From: an uncultured Erysipelotrichaceae bacterium
Lineage (GTDB): Bacteria > Bacillota_I > Bacilli_A > Erysipelotrichales > Erysipelotrichaceae
Assembly (NCBI GenBank): GCA_945875435.1
Contig: CAMCKH010000009.1
Location: 1-47,880, forward strand
Length of the DNA stretch: 47,880 nt
Reading direction: 5' to 3'
Notes under the pieces: model-generated
What the model saw: the letters and a program-made list of their open reading frames with translations, nothing else
Database searches by the model: none
Told to the model about the DNA's origin: nothing
Translations under genes and position numbers: made by a program
Part shown: positions 1 through 7,217 of the stretch, piece after piece
Layout of the letters: each line of letters begins with the position of its first letter
Numbering within the stretch: the stretch's first letter is position 1

Positions 1-686
1 ATTTCTACTTTATTTACAGTATTGATGTTGAAAGGTATTTCGTTTACCGTGATTGGTAAAGTAGCTTGATGATTTGATAAACTAAAAACTATCTCATTCA
101 CACCACTAGTCAAAGCATCGGTTGGTGAAAATGTTATACCATTAGCTTGAAAATCAGAAACTCCTATATTATTTGAAGGTAAACCGTTATTATAATCTAT
201 AGTTAAAACAGTTCCTGTCGGATCAAAATTTTCTCCTGTTTGATAAGTTGTTTTGTTAGGTGGTGTATGAATTCTTATACCTGTAATATAATTTGATTGG
301 TTTGAAATCGCAGGATAGATATAAGTTGTAGTAAAATACGATTGATTACCACTCATATATCGTAGATACAATTTAGTACCAACTTTTCTAATAGGCGAAG
401 GAATATCAAACATAGAAACACTAGCTTCCCCATTTGAAAAATTAGTAACTTCTATAAATTCAGCACCATCTTCAGGAGAATTACCTTCAAAAGCTAAAAC
501 CTCCATTGGTCTATTGATATTTTTTATTCTTATTTCCGAATCCCCTAATCTAATCGGAGTTACTAAATAAGGAGCATCTGGGTCTCCTGGTATATTTGGA
601 TCCGCATGTACTTTCGCGGGAAATATAAAACTAAAAAGTAATATATTTATTAATATATATATATATATATTTCTCTTAATATTCAT
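1..686 (-). CDS. Secreted Ig-like domain protein, N-terminal part (runs off left edge)
   Basis: An open frame of 228 codons starts at ATG 686 behind a good ribosome-binding site (AAAGGAGAATATT) and is still open at base 1, so the C-terminus lies outside the window. The product starts with a signal peptide (MNIKRN, then a hydrophobic run, ending PAKVHA), with cleavage likely before DPNIPG. Residues 30-130 form a mature region resembling surface beta-sandwich domains. From about residue 135 comes a bacterial Ig-like repeat with the usual opening (TPPNKTTYQTGENFDPTG) and a DYNNG turn. Such domains are common in cell-surface adhesins and glycan-binding proteins, and this one is probably wall-attached or secreted. 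Codons 6-11 are encoded by a run of nine AT dinucleotides. The exact function is unknown; the Ig-like assignment is from sequence pattern only. Confidence 0.8.
   Translation of the reverse strand, partial: MNIKRNIYIYILINILLFSFIFPAKVHADPNIPGDPDAPYLVTPIRLGDSEIRIKNINRPMEVLAFEGNSPEDGAEFIEVTNFSNGEASVSMFDIPSPIRKVGTKLYLRYMSGNQSYFTTTYIYPAISNQSNYITGIRIHTPPNKTTYQTGENFDPTGTVLTIDYNNGLPSNNIGVSDFQANGITFSPTDALTSGVNEIVFSLSNHQATLPITVNEIPFNINTVNKVE
653..670. repeat. AT dinucleotide tract (nine units) inside signal-peptide codons
   Basis: Nine consecutive AT units lie 13-33 bases downstream of the start codon of the left-edge secreted protein and encode alternating Ile/Tyr in the signal peptide. Gain or loss of one unit would shift the reading frame. 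Confidence 0.8.
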
Positions 687-850
687 AATATTCTCCTTTA
701 TGACATTTATTTGTATAAAGAAATCTGAATCAAAAATTATTTTGATTAACTCAAATATCTTAAATCATTAAAAATAAATGTGTCTTGATATATGTATATT
801 ATATCATAAAATATAAACTTCACAAAATATATTTTAATTTTTTATTTTAC

Positions 851-881
851 TAAAAAAACACAAATATCTCTATTTGTGTTT
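851..881 (-). terminator. Intrinsic terminator of the polysaccharide operon
   Basis: An 11-bp perfect stem (856-866 with 871-881, core ACACAAATA) surrounds a TCTC loop. On the minus strand it runs into a T-rich tail (complement of 851-858). It overlaps the TAG stop of the cupin gene and closes the minus-strand operon. Confidence 0.85.
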
Positions 882-1160
882 AATCTTAACTACCAAAATT
901 TCACTATCACTTAAAATATCAACGCTATGTCTAGTATTAGCATTTATCCTTACAAGTTCATACTCATTTAAAATTAATTCTTGACCAAATCTAATCCTGA
1001 CGCTTCCTTTTAAAACAATAAAAAGTATTGTATAATCCGCAAAATGTTCCGCAAGTTCATTTCCTTGTTTTAGTGATAAAAAAGCTAACTCCTCTTTTTC
1101 GTTTTTAATTAAAACTTCTCCAAATAAAATATTTTTATCTAAAATATATTTTTCAATCAT
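870..1160 (-). CDS. Small single-domain cupin protein
   Basis: This 96-residue protein is a single cupin beta-barrel. The first conserved block is around EHFADYTILFIVLKGSVRI and the second around NANTRHSV, with His in each block as possible metal ligands. The ATG overlaps the TGA stop of the upstream glycosyltransferase (ATGA), so the two are translationally coupled. It is the last gene of the polysaccharide operon. Such stand-alone cupins can be sugar isomerases, epimerases or ligand sensors. The chain is shorter than RmlC-type epimerases (about 180 residues), so a sugar-nucleotide epimerase is unlikely. Substrate and role are unknown. Confidence 0.75.
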   Translation of the reverse strand: MIEKYILDKNILFGEVLIKNEKEELAFLSLKQGNELAEHFADYTILFIVLKGSVRIRFGQELILNEYELVRINANTRHSVDILSDSEILVVKIKHK

Positions 1161-2296
1161 AATCCACCTCCATTAAAAATATCATTTAAAGTATCTAAAA
1201 TCTTTTCATTATCATAACTATATTCTTCTAATTTATTTTTATAGTCTTTCAATAATTCTTTTTTATCTTTAAGAAAATTTAATTTTTCAAATAAAGCATT
1301 ATAATTATTTTCCACCACAAAACCAGATTCTTCAAAATCTAACTGTTCGTCTATTCCTGAAACTCTAGTACTTAAAACAGGAGTTGTAGAAATTAAAGAT
1401 TCAATTGTGATTGTAGGATAGCCCTCATATAAAGAACTAAGCACAAATAAATCAGATTTTTTAATATACTGATATGGGTTTTTTTGAAAACCCAACCACA
1501 AAATATCATTATAAACATTTAATTTTTTTGCGATTGTCTCTAATTCATTTTTAAGTGTGCCATCACCTATTAAAATTAACTCATAATAATCTTTAAGTTT
1601 ACTATAAGCAGTGATAATTCTATCAATAGCTTTTTGTTTATGAAATCTCGCAACCGCAATCAATCTAATTTTATTGGTTTCTTTAATATTGATTTCTGTT
1701 CTAGCTAAAGTTTTAATCTTATCATTATCTATCAAATTATGAACTACTTTAATATTTGTGATTTCAAAAATTTTACTATATGAATCTTTAACCTTTTCAC
1801 TACAAGCAATATTAATATCTATATGTTTAAGAGCGTCTTTTACTAAATTGATATGGTTTTTAGAATAATTTTCTTCTGCATAATCAACTTGAATCCAATT
1901 TATCTTTCTTAAAGAATCTCCATAAGCATTAAAAATGGTACAAAAACCTTCTTTAGCACTAAATTCAATATCATATTTTTTATTTAAAATTTTAGCTCTT
2001 TCTTTTTTAATTTTATTTTTAATAAGACCCGTTTTCATATATAAAAGTAATCTTAATTTAGAAAAAATATTGGTGATATTGCAGTTTTTTAAAGGAATGT
2101 CTATAGTATTAAAAAATTCTGTTCCTTTAATTATATTAATGTTTTTAGGAACTTCTTTAAGCATATCTCCGTGATGATGTAAAACCAAAAGATCTACCTC
2201 ATATTGATTTAAATCAATATTTTTTAGTAAATTATTTAAAATTCTACTAACTCCACCCACAACCATCTCATCATTCACAAATAATATTTTTTTCAT
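1157..2296 (-). CDS. Glycosyltransferase family 4 (GT-B fold)
   Basis: This 379-residue cytoplasmic glycosyltransferase is of the family 4 (GT-B) type. The N-terminal Rossmann half opens with KKILFVNDEMVVGGVSR, carrying the GG loop. The C-terminal half carries RLIAVARFHKQK, the nucleotide-binding LIGDGTLKN, and the EX7E signature EGYPTITIE at residues 291-299. It probably adds a sugar from a nucleotide-sugar donor to a lipid-linked oligosaccharide. The start lies one base after the stop of the GT2 gene, and the stop overlaps the cupin start. Family is secure; donor and acceptor cannot be read from sequence. Confidence 0.9.
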   Translation of the reverse strand: MKKILFVNDEMVVGGVSRILNNLLKNIDLNQYEVDLLVLHHHGDMLKEVPKNINIIKGTEFFNTIDIPLKNCNITNIFSKLRLLLYMKTGLIKNKIKKERAKILNKKYDIEFSAKEGFCTIFNAYGDSLRKINWIQVDYAEENYSKNHINLVKDALKHIDINIACSEKVKDSYSKIFEITNIKVVHNLIDNDKIKTLARTEINIKETNKIRLIAVARFHKQKAIDRIITAYSKLKDYYELILIGDGTLKNELETIAKKLNVYNDILWLGFQKNPYQYIKKSDLFVLSSLYEGYPTITIESLISTTPVLSTRVSGIDEQLDFEESGFVVENNYNALFEKLNFLKDKKELLKDYKNKLEEYSYDNEKILDTLNDIFNGGGL

Positions 2297-2297
2297 A

Positions 2298-3257
2298 TTA
2301 AATTCCTTGATATATTATATCCACAAAATTATATGCTTTAATTTTAAGTAATAAGAAAATAATTTTTTGTTTAAAAGAATATTTATGATTAAAAAATGAT
2401 ATTTTAAACCAATTAGGACAATTTTCATTCAATAAAACCATATTTTTTTGGTAATAATTTATACGATCTTTTTTATTTTGGTAATCTTTAATTCTTAAAG
2501 TCGTCATTATCAAACAATCATCAATATATCTTTGTTTAATTATATCGTCAATATTTATTCCCATTTCTTTAGATTTATTTTTAATAATCAAAATAGCTTT
2601 ATAAATATCAAAAACTCGCTCATCTATACTTTTAGTAATCGATCCTTCTCTTTGAAGATAATTATATAAAGCATCGCTCAAATAACTAACCTTTTTAGCT
2701 TCCATTAACCACAGAGAAATAACCGCCATATCCTCATACCACATTCCCTTAGGAAAGAATTTATTTTTTAAAAATTCTCTTTTATATATTTTAGAATTTG
2801 CACTATTATCAATATTAATAATTTCTAAATTTTCTTTAAAATTTGAAATTCTAAAATTAGCACCTTTAGAAATGGTATTTTTCTTATTAGTGTATTCATA
2901 ACACATATCAAAACAAATAATATCACTACCATTAATTTCAATCTCCTCATTAAGTTTAACTAAAGAATCTAAGGTAATGCTATCATCACTATCAATAAAC
3001 CAAACATATTCACCACTAACTAGATTAAGTCCATAATTTCTAGCATCAGATAAGCCCCCATTTTTTTTATGGTAAATCTTAAATCTTTCATCATCCCCAA
3101 TAACTTTTTTAGCAATTTCAATACTACAATCCGGACTTCCATCATCTATTATTAAACACTCAAAATCTTTAAAAATTTGATCTTTGATGCTTAATAAACA
3201 TTTTTCAATATAATTTTCAACCTTATAAACCGGCACAATTAAACTAAATCTTTTCAT
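2298..3257 (-). CDS. Glycosyltransferase family 2 (capsule/exopolysaccharide type)
   Basis: This 319-residue GT-A enzyme begins with the classical FSLIVPVYKVENYIEKCL block. It carries DDGS (38-41) for nucleotide binding, GGLSDARNYG, and the metal-binding FIDSDD (around 87-92). The C-terminal 100 residues are basic and probably bind the membrane surface or acceptor. It likely extends an undecaprenyl-linked repeat unit of a surface polysaccharide. It overlaps the upstream membrane protein gene by 14 bases and sits one base from the GT4 gene. The specific sugar is unknown. Confidence 0.9.
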   Translation of the reverse strand: MKRFSLIVPVYKVENYIEKCLLSIKDQIFKDFECLIIDDGSPDCSIEIAKKVIGDDERFKIYHKKNGGLSDARNYGLNLVSGEYVWFIDSDDSITLDSLVKLNEEIEINGSDIICFDMCYEYTNKKNTISKGANFRISNFKENLEIINIDNSANSKIYKREFLKNKFFPKGMWYEDMAVISLWLMEAKKVSYLSDALYNYLQREGSITKSIDERVFDIYKAILIIKNKSKEMGINIDDIIKQRYIDDCLIMTTLRIKDYQNKKDRINYYQKNMVLLNENCPNWFKISFFNHKYSFKQKIIFLLLKIKAYNFVDIIYQGI

Positions 3258-4800
3258 TATTATTAACCCTATTCAAAATCATAGCCATAAGATAGGCAAA
3301 GAAAATACTGGTAGTGAAGTTATCAATGCTATGACCACTCACATATCCCCCTAAAAGTCCTAACCCTAAAGCTAATAAAACCACACAATTAAATAAATTC
3401 CAATTATTCATATTTATAATCGTTTTAACTAAACTATAAAGGTATAAAATAATCCATTTTGATACTAATAATATAAATCCTATTATTCCAAAACTATAGT
3501 AATGTATTTTAAAATCTTTTTCTAAATCAGTAGAACTGTTCATAAAAGGAGTCCATCCCATACCTAATAATTTATCTTTAAAATCAGTTTCTTGCCATTT
3601 ATAATTCATAAATATTTCTTGAAATTGTCTGGCGTTAATTCTTTCTTCAAGTTTATATTCAAAAATAAAATCTACCCAAAATTTAGGATCGTTGCGATAA
3701 TGATAATTATACAAATAATAATCTACCGGTAAATAGCCTATCAAAAATAAATTATCTTCAAAATAATGAATGTAAAAATCACGATATTCAACTGTATTTT
3801 CTTTAAGCGAAATAGCTCCCTTCAATCCATCTTTTCGTGATGAAAGAATTTTTTCATTTTCAGCTACATAAGAATTATTGTTTTGGTCAACCTTAATAGA
3901 AGCCTGAGCTGGAGAATGATATGTTATATAAGAAAACAATATTATTACTAAAATTAAATTAAATACAAATTTAAAATTAACCTTTTCTCTTTTTATGACT
4001 GATAAGAATAAATAAGCTAAAACAATCGTTATTGGAACAATAATAGTTCCATAAGTTGAAACCCTTGTAGCAATCATGGTCATTGCTAGAGCTTGAACAA
4101 TAATTATTACTAAATATCTATTTTTTAAATTATTGTTTAAATAATTGTAAACAACTAAAGGAAAACTACTGAGCAACAAAATTCCTGTAGTATTTCCTTC
4201 AGGAAAGAAAAAGATACTAGAATAAAATCTTGGATTATATACATAAGGGTCATATTTGGTAGTGAACCAACTAAAAATATTCGCAACAGTTTTACCAAAA
4301 TAACTTGAATCTCCAAATAAAAATAAATTGCTTAAAACAATTAAAATTGAAATTAAAAAAGATAGATATGTTATAATTTTTAAACTTATCTTTAAATCAA
4401 TCTTAGCTAAATAATAAACATATATAAAATATATAGGAATAACTAAAGTTAAAACATAACTAAATTCTTTAAAAGGAACATAAATAAAATTAGAAGTGAA
4501 ATATACCTTGTTTAAAAACTCTAAAACATTATAATGATGGAAAATAAAATAAATAACTACACTTAAACCATAAATTATCGCAAACACAAAGGTCTTTAAC
4601 TTATTATTACTTAATAAATACATACTTAAAATTACAGTTAATGGTAAAATTATAAATCTAAAAATAGTAGAAGGTAAGATTAAATTAAATTTATCTAAAA
4701 AAGGATAAATAATATAATCTAAATCAAAAAATTGTTGCGATAATAAAATAAAGATATTAAAAATAATCAAACTTTGTTTATTTAAATATTTTTTTAACAT
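3244..4800 (-). CDS. Polytopic membrane protein, Wzy/O-antigen polymerase-like
   Basis: This 518-residue protein has about ten or more hydrophobic segments and a large extracytoplasmic loop (about residues 300-430, rich in Tyr, Asp and Lys). That is the layout of Wzy polymerases and O-antigen-ligase-like proteins. Lying directly before two glycosyltransferases, it most likely polymerises or transfers the lipid-linked repeat. No family motif is certain, because Wzy proteins share little sequence. The start ATG has no Shine-Dalgarno site; instead TATAAT lies 6 nt before it, suggesting a leaderless transcript. It is the first gene of the four-gene operon ending at 870. Confidence 0.7.
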   Translation of the reverse strand: MLKKYLNKQSLIIFNIFILLSQQFFDLDYIIYPFLDKFNLILPSTIFRFIILPLTVILSMYLLSNNKLKTFVFAIIYGLSVVIYFIFHHYNVLEFLNKVYFTSNFIYVPFKEFSYVLTLVIPIYFIYVYYLAKIDLKISLKIITYLSFLISILIVLSNLFLFGDSSYFGKTVANIFSWFTTKYDPYVYNPRFYSSIFFFPEGNTTGILLLSSFPLVVYNYLNNNLKNRYLVIIIVQALAMTMIATRVSTYGTIIVPITIVLAYLFLSVIKREKVNFKFVFNLILVIILFSYITYHSPAQASIKVDQNNNSYVAENEKILSSRKDGLKGAISLKENTVEYRDFYIHYFEDNLFLIGYLPVDYYLYNYHYRNDPKFWVDFIFEYKLEERINARQFQEIFMNYKWQETDFKDKLLGMGWTPFMNSSTDLEKDFKIHYYSFGIIGFILLVSKWIILYLYSLVKTIINMNNWNLFNCVVLLALGLGLLGGYVSGHSIDNFTTSIFFAYLMAMILNRVNNNEKI

Positions 4801-4806
4801 ATCTAT

Positions 4807-4812
4807 ATTATA
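4807..4812 (-). promoter_or_regulatory. -10 element, leaderless promoter of the Wzy-like gene
   Basis: TATAAT ends 6 nt before the ATG at 4800. The spacer ATAGAT contains no ribosome-binding site. The only -35 candidate at 17 nt (TTTTTA) is weak. Confidence 0.6.
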
Positions 4813-4830
4813 ACTATAAATCTGTAAAAT

Positions 4831-4854
4831 AAAAAGCAGTTATTCAAACCGCTT
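4831..4854 (-). terminator. Intrinsic terminator after the methyltransferase-fusion gene
   Basis: The 7-bp stem (4835-4841 with 4847-4853, one G-U pair) has an ATTCA loop (4842-4846). It is followed on the minus strand by five T residues. It separates the housekeeping operon from the polysaccharide operon. Confidence 0.7.
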
Positions 4855-4856
4855 AT

Positions 4857-5606
4857 TTATTCCACTAAATACCCTTCATATCTCGCTTCTAATGAAGAGC
4901 TATAATCTGCGATTGTAAAAATTTCATTTAAAATTTTACCATCACTTACTACAATACTTCTAAAAATATCCACGATTAATTTTTCTTCATCTACATTGAA
5001 ATGATAATTAACTCTTGCGACTGTTTCTACAAATTCTCTTAAAATCTCAATATCTTTAAAAGAAATTCTATGAAGTATCACAACCTCTCTGCCACTTTCA
5101 TATTCACTCGCAATACCATCTTTTAAAGCGTAGTATTCTTTAATAAAGTTTTCAGATAAATTTGGAAATACTCTCTTAATATCATCAATGATACCAATTT
5201 CAACTTCACTATCAGGATTTTCGTTTTCAATTTCACTTTCAATCAAATCATTAATTTCTAACTCAAAATTTGAAAGATCTAAATCTAAAATATCATTAAT
5301 CTTATCATCAAAAACTTCTAATTGAATATCTTCAAATTCTACTTGATTAGGTAAAACTTCATCCTCTACCACCTCTTCTGTTGTGATTTGAATATCTTCA
5401 ATAATTGGAAAATTTTCTTTAAGTTTAGCTACATCAAAATCTAATAAAAGAGATTCTAAACCTTCTGATAATTCTTCATCAGAATTAGAATTTTTAATCA
5501 AAGTATATAATTTATCAGTAAATAGATTTATTTCTTCATCGTTAGTTTTTAATAATTTAAAGAATATTGTTGAAAATAAACTAAATAAAATTCCTTTTTT
5601 ATTCAT
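4857..5606 (-). CDS. Probable internally initiated acidic protein (C-terminal half of the fusion)
   Basis: ATG 5606 is preceded by AAAAGGAGAAAT, the textbook ribosome-binding site of this genome. It opens a 249-residue protein in the same frame as the methyltransferase. The protein has a short hydrophobic start (GILFSLFSTIFF), a long Glu/Asp/Ile-rich linker, and a compact C-terminal domain from about residue 135. The strong internal start suggests two genes that were once separate, with the stop of the first lost, or a two-product gene. I do not recognise the family. Confidence 0.5.
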   Translation of the reverse strand: MNKKGILFSLFSTIFFKLLKTNDEEINLFTDKLYTLIKNSNSDEELSEGLESLLLDFDVAKLKENFPIIEDIQITTEEVVEDEVLPNQVEFEDIQLEVFDDKINDILDLDLSNFELEINDLIESEIENENPDSEVEIGIIDDIKRVFPNLSENFIKEYYALKDGIASEYESGREVVILHRISFKDIEILREFVETVARVNYHFNVDEEKLIVDIFRSIVVSDGKILNEIFTIADYSSSLEARYEGYLVE

Positions 5607-6179
5607 ATTTCTCCTTTTTAGCACTAAAATGCCATCTCCTACTTCTTTATAAAAATCGACTTGATAACGAACATCGTTCATAACACTATCATAAAAATGT
5701 TTTAACTTTTTCGCTAATCTTTTTTTATTTTTATTTTTAATCCCATCTATATTATAAACTAAATCGTGAAAATTTAGATTATCAAATATCATAATTCCGT
5801 CTTTTTTTAAATTTTTACTGAATTTTTCTAAATATTTTAAATAATGTGCTTTTCCTGCATCCACAAAAATCATTTCAAACTTTTCATCAGTATCATAATC
5901 ATCAATATCTTTGTTGATAATCTTTATTGAATTTTCTAAGTTATGTTTATTTATATTTTGTTTGGCAATTAAAAACATTTCAGGATTTCTCTCAATAGTA
6001 ACTATTTTGATATCATTATTAACTTTAGCCATATTAATCGCAGAATACCCTATGGCACTTCCAAGTTCTAAAATATTTTTAATATTTAATTCTTTAATCT
6101 TATTTAAAATAAAAGTTAAGCCGTCATCTAAAATAATAGGAACTTTATTATCGTATGCGTATTTTTTAATTTCTTCCAT
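4857..6179 (-). CDS. TrmR/YrrM-like O-methyltransferase fused in frame to an acidic domain
   Basis: Residues 1-191 are a SAM-dependent methyltransferase close to YrrM/TrmR (tRNA 5-hydroxyuridine methyltransferase). Motif I is ELGSAIGYS (38-46), and the family's FVDAGKAHY, GIMIFDNL and closing GDGILVLKRR are present. That is essentially a full family length, yet no stop follows. The frame continues 249 residues into an acidic, low-complexity region and a conserved-looking C-terminal domain (DIKRVFP to YEGYLVE). The junction codes AAAAGGAGAAATATG, a good ribosome-binding site plus ATG at 5606, so a separate C-terminal protein may also be made. I start at ATG 6179 because an upstream TTG (6197) adds only residues coded by a terminator hairpin. 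No Shine-Dalgarno is seen at 6179. Confidence 0.75.
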   Translation of the reverse strand: MEEIKKYAYDNKVPIILDDGLTFILNKIKELNIKNILELGSAIGYSAINMAKVNNDIKIVTIERNPEMFLIAKQNINKHNLENSIKIINKDIDDYDTDEKFEMIFVDAGKAHYLKYLEKFSKNLKKDGIMIFDNLNFHDLVYNIDGIKNKNKKRLAKKLKHFYDSVMNDVRYQVDFYKEVGDGILVLKRRNMNKKGILFSLFSTIFFKLLKTNDEEINLFTDKLYTLIKNSNSDEELSEGLESLLLDFDVAKLKENFPIIEDIQITTEEVVEDEVLPNQVEFEDIQLEVFDDKINDILDLDLSNFELEINDLIESEIENENPDSEVEIGIIDDIKRVFPNLSENFIKEYYALKDGIASEYESGREVVILHRISFKDIEILREFVETVARVNYHFNVDEEKLIVDIFRSIVVSDGKILNEIFTIADYSSSLEARYEGYLVE

Positions 6180-6180
6180 A

Positions 6181-6203
6181 AAAATAAAAGGAGGCAACCC
6201 TCC
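6181..6203 (-). terminator. Intrinsic terminator after ptsH
   Basis: The GC-rich 5-bp stem (GGAGG 6190-6194 with CCTCC 6199-6203) has a CAAC loop and is followed by a T-rich run on the minus strand (complement of 6181-6189). It lies between ptsH and the methyltransferase gene, so the latter depends on read-through or on an unseen promoter. Confidence 0.7.
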
Positions 6204-6209
6204 ATTTAA

Positions 6210-6476
6210 TTAACCAATAACTTTTTGTGCTTTTAAGATATCTTCAATTGCTTGGATTGCAGCATCTTCATCTTCACCTTCGCAAGTTATAGTGATTTCA
6301 GATTGAGTAGGAATACCTAAAGACATTACACCCATTATTGATTTCATATTGATAGATCTTTCTTTATATGAAATGTTCACTTCACTTTTGAATTTACTAG
6401 CAGCATTAACCGCAACAGTTGCTGGTCTTGCGTGTAAACCTACTGGATCTACAACGATTACTTTAATTTCTCTCAT
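6210..6476 (-). CDS. ptsH: Phosphocarrier protein HPr
   Basis: This 88-residue protein has the normal HPr length. GLHARPA places the Enzyme I-phosphorylated histidine at His15. MKSIMGVMSLG places the HPr-kinase serine at Ser46, so both PTS transfer and Bacillota-style catabolite-control signalling are possible. It acts in the cytoplasm between Enzyme I and the sugar-specific EII components. The start ATG has a strong GGAGG site 5 nt upstream and its own promoter (TTGTAT, 17 nt, TATAAT). A terminator follows. Enzyme I (ptsI) is not adjacent, unlike in many Bacillota. Confidence 0.97.
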   Translation of the reverse strand: MREIKVIVVDPVGLHARPATVAVNAASKFKSEVNISYKERSINMKSIMGVMSLGIPTQSEITITCEGEDEDAAIQAIEDILKAQKVIG

Positions 6477-6507
6477 TTAATCCTCCAATAATTTTCTATT
6501 TATATTC

Positions 6508-6536
6508 ATTATAAAACAAATAATTTTTTTATACAA
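6508..6536 (-). promoter_or_regulatory. Promoter of ptsH
   Basis: On the minus strand TTGTAT (6531-6536) and TATAAT (6508-6513) are separated by exactly 17 nt. A GGAGG ribosome-binding site and the ptsH start follow. Confidence 0.75.
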
Positions 6537-6547
6537 ATAAAAGCGGT

Positions 6548-7159
6548 TTATTTACTTAATTTTGTAGCATATTTTTCGGCAATTGCTTTCACTTCGTCGA
6601 TTTTAGCTTGAATTTCAGCTGGAATAGCTTCTTTAATTTCATCTTTATAACCATTCCACTTATCGCCATCTCTATTCCATTCAGGATATAGATCAATCAC
6701 ATCTTTAGCAGGGTAATCAACACCTAATATCGCAACCACCTTGCCTTCTTTATTGTAGATTGGTGCAAAGGCTGACCAATTAAATGAATCCCCATCTGCC
6801 CACGCAGATCTTGCTGCAGAAATTTCACCTAACCATGCCTCTTTAAATTGAACCTCATAATCATATGTAACGCCCCAATCTTCAGTAACTTCTGAGCCAT
6901 CTATCGTAAGCATATAAGCCCCTTCAACATCACCATCAATACTAGCCTTAGAATCTTTAATCGGCATCAATACATAAACATAAGTAGCTTTACTTTCAAC
7001 TCTAATATCTGATAATTCTTTTCTAAGTTCTTCATAATATTTATTTTTTGACTCTTCATTTGAATTTAAAAGCTGAAAATATCTTTCTCCCCAACTAACT
7101 TTATTAGTACAACCTGTAAGCAATAGTAATACTAGAAATAATTTTGTAATAATTTTCAT
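6548..7159 (-). CDS. Lipoprotein with a Cache-like sensory domain
   Basis: The start is ATG 7159, 5 nt after CAGGAGG; a longer in-frame start at 7189 lacks a site. The 203-residue product has a lipoprotein signal (MKIITKLFLVLLLLTGC, lipobox LLTGC), so it is anchored outside the membrane by the Cys. The mature part contains TYVYVLMPIKDSKAS and later FAPIYNKEGKVVAILGVDYPA, the strand pair typical of extracellular Cache/PAS-like sensor domains. No kinase or chemoreceptor part is attached, so it may act as a free-standing ligand-binding lipoprotein. Function is not established. Confidence 0.7.
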   Translation of the reverse strand: MKIITKLFLVLLLLTGCTNKVSWGERYFQLLNSNEESKNKYYEELRKELSDIRVESKATYVYVLMPIKDSKASIDGDVEGAYMLTIDGSEVTEDWGVTYDYEVQFKEAWLGEISAARSAWADGDSFNWSAFAPIYNKEGKVVAILGVDYPAKDVIDLYPEWNRDGDKWNGYKDEIKEAIPAEIQAKIDEVKAIAEKYATKLSK

Positions 7160-7168
7160 ATTTTCCTC

Positions 7169-7192
7169 CTGTTGCTTTAACTTACGCAACAG
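7169..7192. promoter_or_regulatory. Inverted repeat overlapping the ribosome-binding site of the lipoprotein gene
   Basis: Perfect 7-bp arms (CTGTTGC and GCAACAG on the minus strand) are separated by 10 nt. The right arm runs into the AGGAGG site. A -10 TATAAT (7200-7205) lies just upstream, so the repeat is in the 5' leader. It could be an RNA hairpin limiting ribosome access or a repressor operator. Confidence 0.5.
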
Positions 7193-7199
7193 TATTCAT

Positions 7200-7205
7200 A
7201 TTATA
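7200..7205 (-). promoter_or_regulatory. -10 element of the lipoprotein gene
   Basis: TATAAT on the minus strand lies about 40 nt before the ATG at 7159. The -35 is weak (TTGCAT at 15 nt). Confidence 0.5.
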
Positions 7206-7217
7206 ATATTAAATTTA

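Noticed and set aside
1157-1160. Possible use of TGA as tryptophan (Mollicutes code)
   Set aside because: TGA ends the GT4 gene in an ATGA overlap, and also ends the DUF212 gene and the histidine kinase gene. Trp residues in conserved motifs use TGG.
1935-2174. Open plus-strand frame inside the GT4 gene
   Set aside because: It lies wholly antisense to a well-supported glycosyltransferase, with no ribosome-binding site or recognisable domain.
5911-6213. Open plus-strand frame opposite the methyltransferase
   Set aside because: Antisense to the conserved methyltransferase core; composition follows the opposite strand.
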